A stretch of DNA of 6,813 nt, from positions 1 to 6,813 of the forward strand of contig JAZQHA010000070.1 in the NCBI GenBank assembly GCA_045540315.1, given 5' to 3'. Below, one piece after another: positions 5,933-6,813 of the stretch. The position numbers and the translations under genes were made by a program. The stretch is from CAG-557 sp045540315 (GTDB lineage: Bacteria; Bacillota; Clostridia; Oscillospirales; Acutalibacteraceae). How positions within the stretch are numbered: the stretch's first letter is position 1; each line of letters opens with the position of its first letter. The notes under the pieces were generated by a model that did not search any database, had not been told where the DNA came from, and saw nothing but the letters and a program-made list of their open reading frames with translations.

Positions 5933-6813
5933 GTGAACAAAGGCTTTTTGGGTGCGATGTTCTCGCTGGCTATGTTTATGGGCGTTGGTGCTGGAGTTGG
6001 CATGTCGGCTAGTGCGATGGATCCTCCGCAGGGCCAGCCGGGCGCTGAGAATGTAGCGAATGCTGAACCCCTTGGTGATGGTATGGATGCTTTAGGCTGG
6101 TATGAGGTTGACCCAGATGTTATGGCTCCTCCGGCGGCTTGGCCTGATGATGCGACACTTACGCCGGATGAGAGAAGCTATTATAAATCCATGTCGGGAG
6201 GTGGTTACGGACAGCGAGAGAAAGCTGATGCTGCTGCTCCAGCACTTAGCGGGGCTGAGAGTGAGGCTAGGGTGGTGCCTAAAAAGCGGCGGAAATTAGC
6301 CAATGGTGCTGCTAAGGAGGCTGGAGAGACGACTGCACCTAGCAGGAGGCGGGTTGCCGCTGAGCTGGCTGCTGGAGGGGTTGCCGCCCGTGGTATGCTT
6401 GATGCTGAGACGCAAAGTGCGTTTCACATACCGTCGGCTCGGACAGAACAGGGTGATGCTGGTACGGATCCCTCCGCATCTACTGTTACTTCTGGTGCGA
6501 CGGCTGACGAGAACATGTCTGGTGGTACGGTAACGAGGAGACAGACAACACGACCTGTTGCTGCTCTGTACTGCGGTCTGCAGTCTTTGCAATGCGATTT
6601 GAGGTCGGTGAAGGGGGTTGGGCGTATTGCGCGCAAGCCGGCGGGGGTGGACTGGGCGTGCCGCGGATTGGTCGGTCCCGCTAATGGCTATTGTTTGATA
6701 TTGCCACCCGGACTGGATAACCACGTGATGGTTCTAGAGAAAGGGTCAAATTTGAGTCTACTTATGTTTAATGCCGCACTGAATAACTTCGAGGTGGTCG
6801 AGTTAGCTGCTGA
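5663..6813 (+). CDS. Nif11-like leader protein with low-complexity region and nuclear-signal-like basic cluster (3' partial)
   Basis: The frame is open from ATG 5663 to the window end (383 codons plus 2 bases), with no stop visible. The start is supported by GAAGGGA eight bases upstream; an in-frame ATG at 5654 overlaps that site and is less likely. Residues 1-90 are a Nif11-like leader (MKNEQIREFFTKVANDESF at the start, DLENVSGG at the end), with predicted cleavage after Gly90. Residues 91-119 are the hydrophobic segment shared with the upstream gene. Residues 120 to about 300 are low-complexity Ala, Gly, Pro, Asp and Thr, probably disordered, with PKKRRKL at 206-212 and a second basic patch, SRRR, at 227-230. 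From about 300 the sequence looks more ordered, with Cys in YCGLQSLQCDLR, WACRG and GYCLILPPG. I recognise no domain there. It has its own promoter and is a paralogue of the preceding gene only in the N-terminal module. Secretion is inferred from the leader; the target and activity are unknown. Confidence 0.9.
   Translation, partial: MKNEQIREFFTKVANDESFKAEVLKLKEELEAKKLNEQDVQKFVGKVLLPKAKKLGYDFSEKDLADFGNSHGMANLDKLSPDDLENVSGGVNKGFLGAMFSLAMFMGVGAGVGMSASAMDPPQGQPGAENVANAEPLGDGMDALGWYEVDPDVMAPPAAWPDDATLTPDERSYYKSMSGGGYGQREKADAAAPALSGAESEARVVPKKRRKLANGAAKEAGETTAPSRRRVAAELAAGGVAARGMLDAETQSAFHIPSARTEQGDAGTDPSASTVTSGATADENMSGGTVTRRQTTRPVAALYCGLQSLQCDLRSVKGVGRIARKPAGVDWACRGLVGPANGYCLILPPGLDNHVMVLEKGSNLSLLMFNAALNNFEVVELAA
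5752..6019 (+). repeat. Duplicated N-terminal delivery module, copy 2
   Basis: This is the partner of 1-268. The offset of 5751 bases is constant across the whole stretch, so there are no indels. Beyond 6019 gene 2 is low-complexity and unrelated to the linker and coiled coils of gene 1, so only the leader, GG site and hydrophobic segment are shared. Confidence 0.92.
5933..6019 (+). other. Conserved hydrophobic segment after the GG site, gene 2
   Basis: This is residues 91-119 of gene 2, the same segment as in gene 1 with only two amino-acid changes (Leu to Phe and Ser to Gly near its start). It runs from VNKG through AMFSLAMFMG to SASAM, and the cargo-specific sequence begins right after it with DPPQGQPG. 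The placement in both paralogues argues that it belongs to the delivery module rather than to the cargo. Confidence 0.7.
6278..6298 (+). other. SV40-like nuclear-localisation-type basic cluster in gene 2
   Basis: Residues 206-212 read PKKRRKL, close to the classical monopartite nuclear signal PKKKRKV. SRRR at 227-230 lies about 15 residues further on, and TRR at 291-293 beyond that. The surrounding sequence is low-complexity and probably exposed. The motif is seen; a nuclear role is inference, since basic clusters also bind nucleic acid or membranes, or occur by chance. Confidence 0.45.

Noticed and set aside
6296..6724. 142-codon minus-strand open frame over gene 2
   Set aside because: It lies inside the open frame of gene 2, is Arg/Ser/Pro-rich as expected from the antisense of GC-rich Ala/Gly codons, and has no ribosome site or recognisable protein features.

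Overview
The window holds the two ends of a pair of adjacent, same-strand paralogous genes separated by a 183-base intergenic gap (5480-5662). Both encode proteins that start with an approximately 90-residue Nif11-like leader ending in a double-glycine motif (DLENVSGG). This kind of leader normally marks small ribosomal peptide precursors for a C39-peptidase ABC exporter. The cargo here is not a small peptide. The upstream gene (1-5479, its first ~30 codons off the left edge) encodes a giant all-helical, coiled-coil-type protein of about 1,855 residues. The downstream gene (5663 to beyond the right edge, 383 codons visible) encodes a low-complexity Ala/Gly/Pro-rich protein with an SV40-like basic cluster (PKKRRKL), followed by a more ordered, Cys-containing region.

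Region by region: 1-181 is the leader of gene 1. 182-268 is a hydrophobic Met/Gly/Ala segment directly after the GG site, ending SASAM. 269-628 is an acidic, Ala/Gly-rich linker. 629-5479 is five tandem repeats of about 325 residues, with copy starts spaced 981, 984, 984 and 972 bases. The repeats are most alike towards the C-terminus, and copies 4 and 5 share a 108-base identical stretch. 5480-5662 is an AT-rich spacer with a rho-independent terminator, a textbook sigma70/sigmaA-type promoter with extended -10, and a Shine-Dalgarno sequence. 5663-6813 is gene 2, whose codons from 5753 to 6019 are about 93% identical in DNA to 2-268 and which then diverges abruptly.

The layout suggests a family of secreted proteins built from one constant N-terminal delivery module (leader, GG site and hydrophobic segment) fused to unrelated cargos, each gene with its own promoter and terminator. 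The shared module and the abrupt boundary are seen directly. Export by a peptidase-containing ABC transporter is inferred from the Nif11/GG leader family. A role against or inside a eukaryotic host (nuclear-signal-like motif, long coiled-coil protein) is speculative. No transporter, modification enzyme or mobile element is visible.

The organism is bacterial. A TTGACA/TAAAAT promoter, an AT-rich spacer, a strong Shine-Dalgarno and Nif11-type leaders fit a Bacillota (Clostridia-like) genome, but this is only a moderate-to-weak inference.
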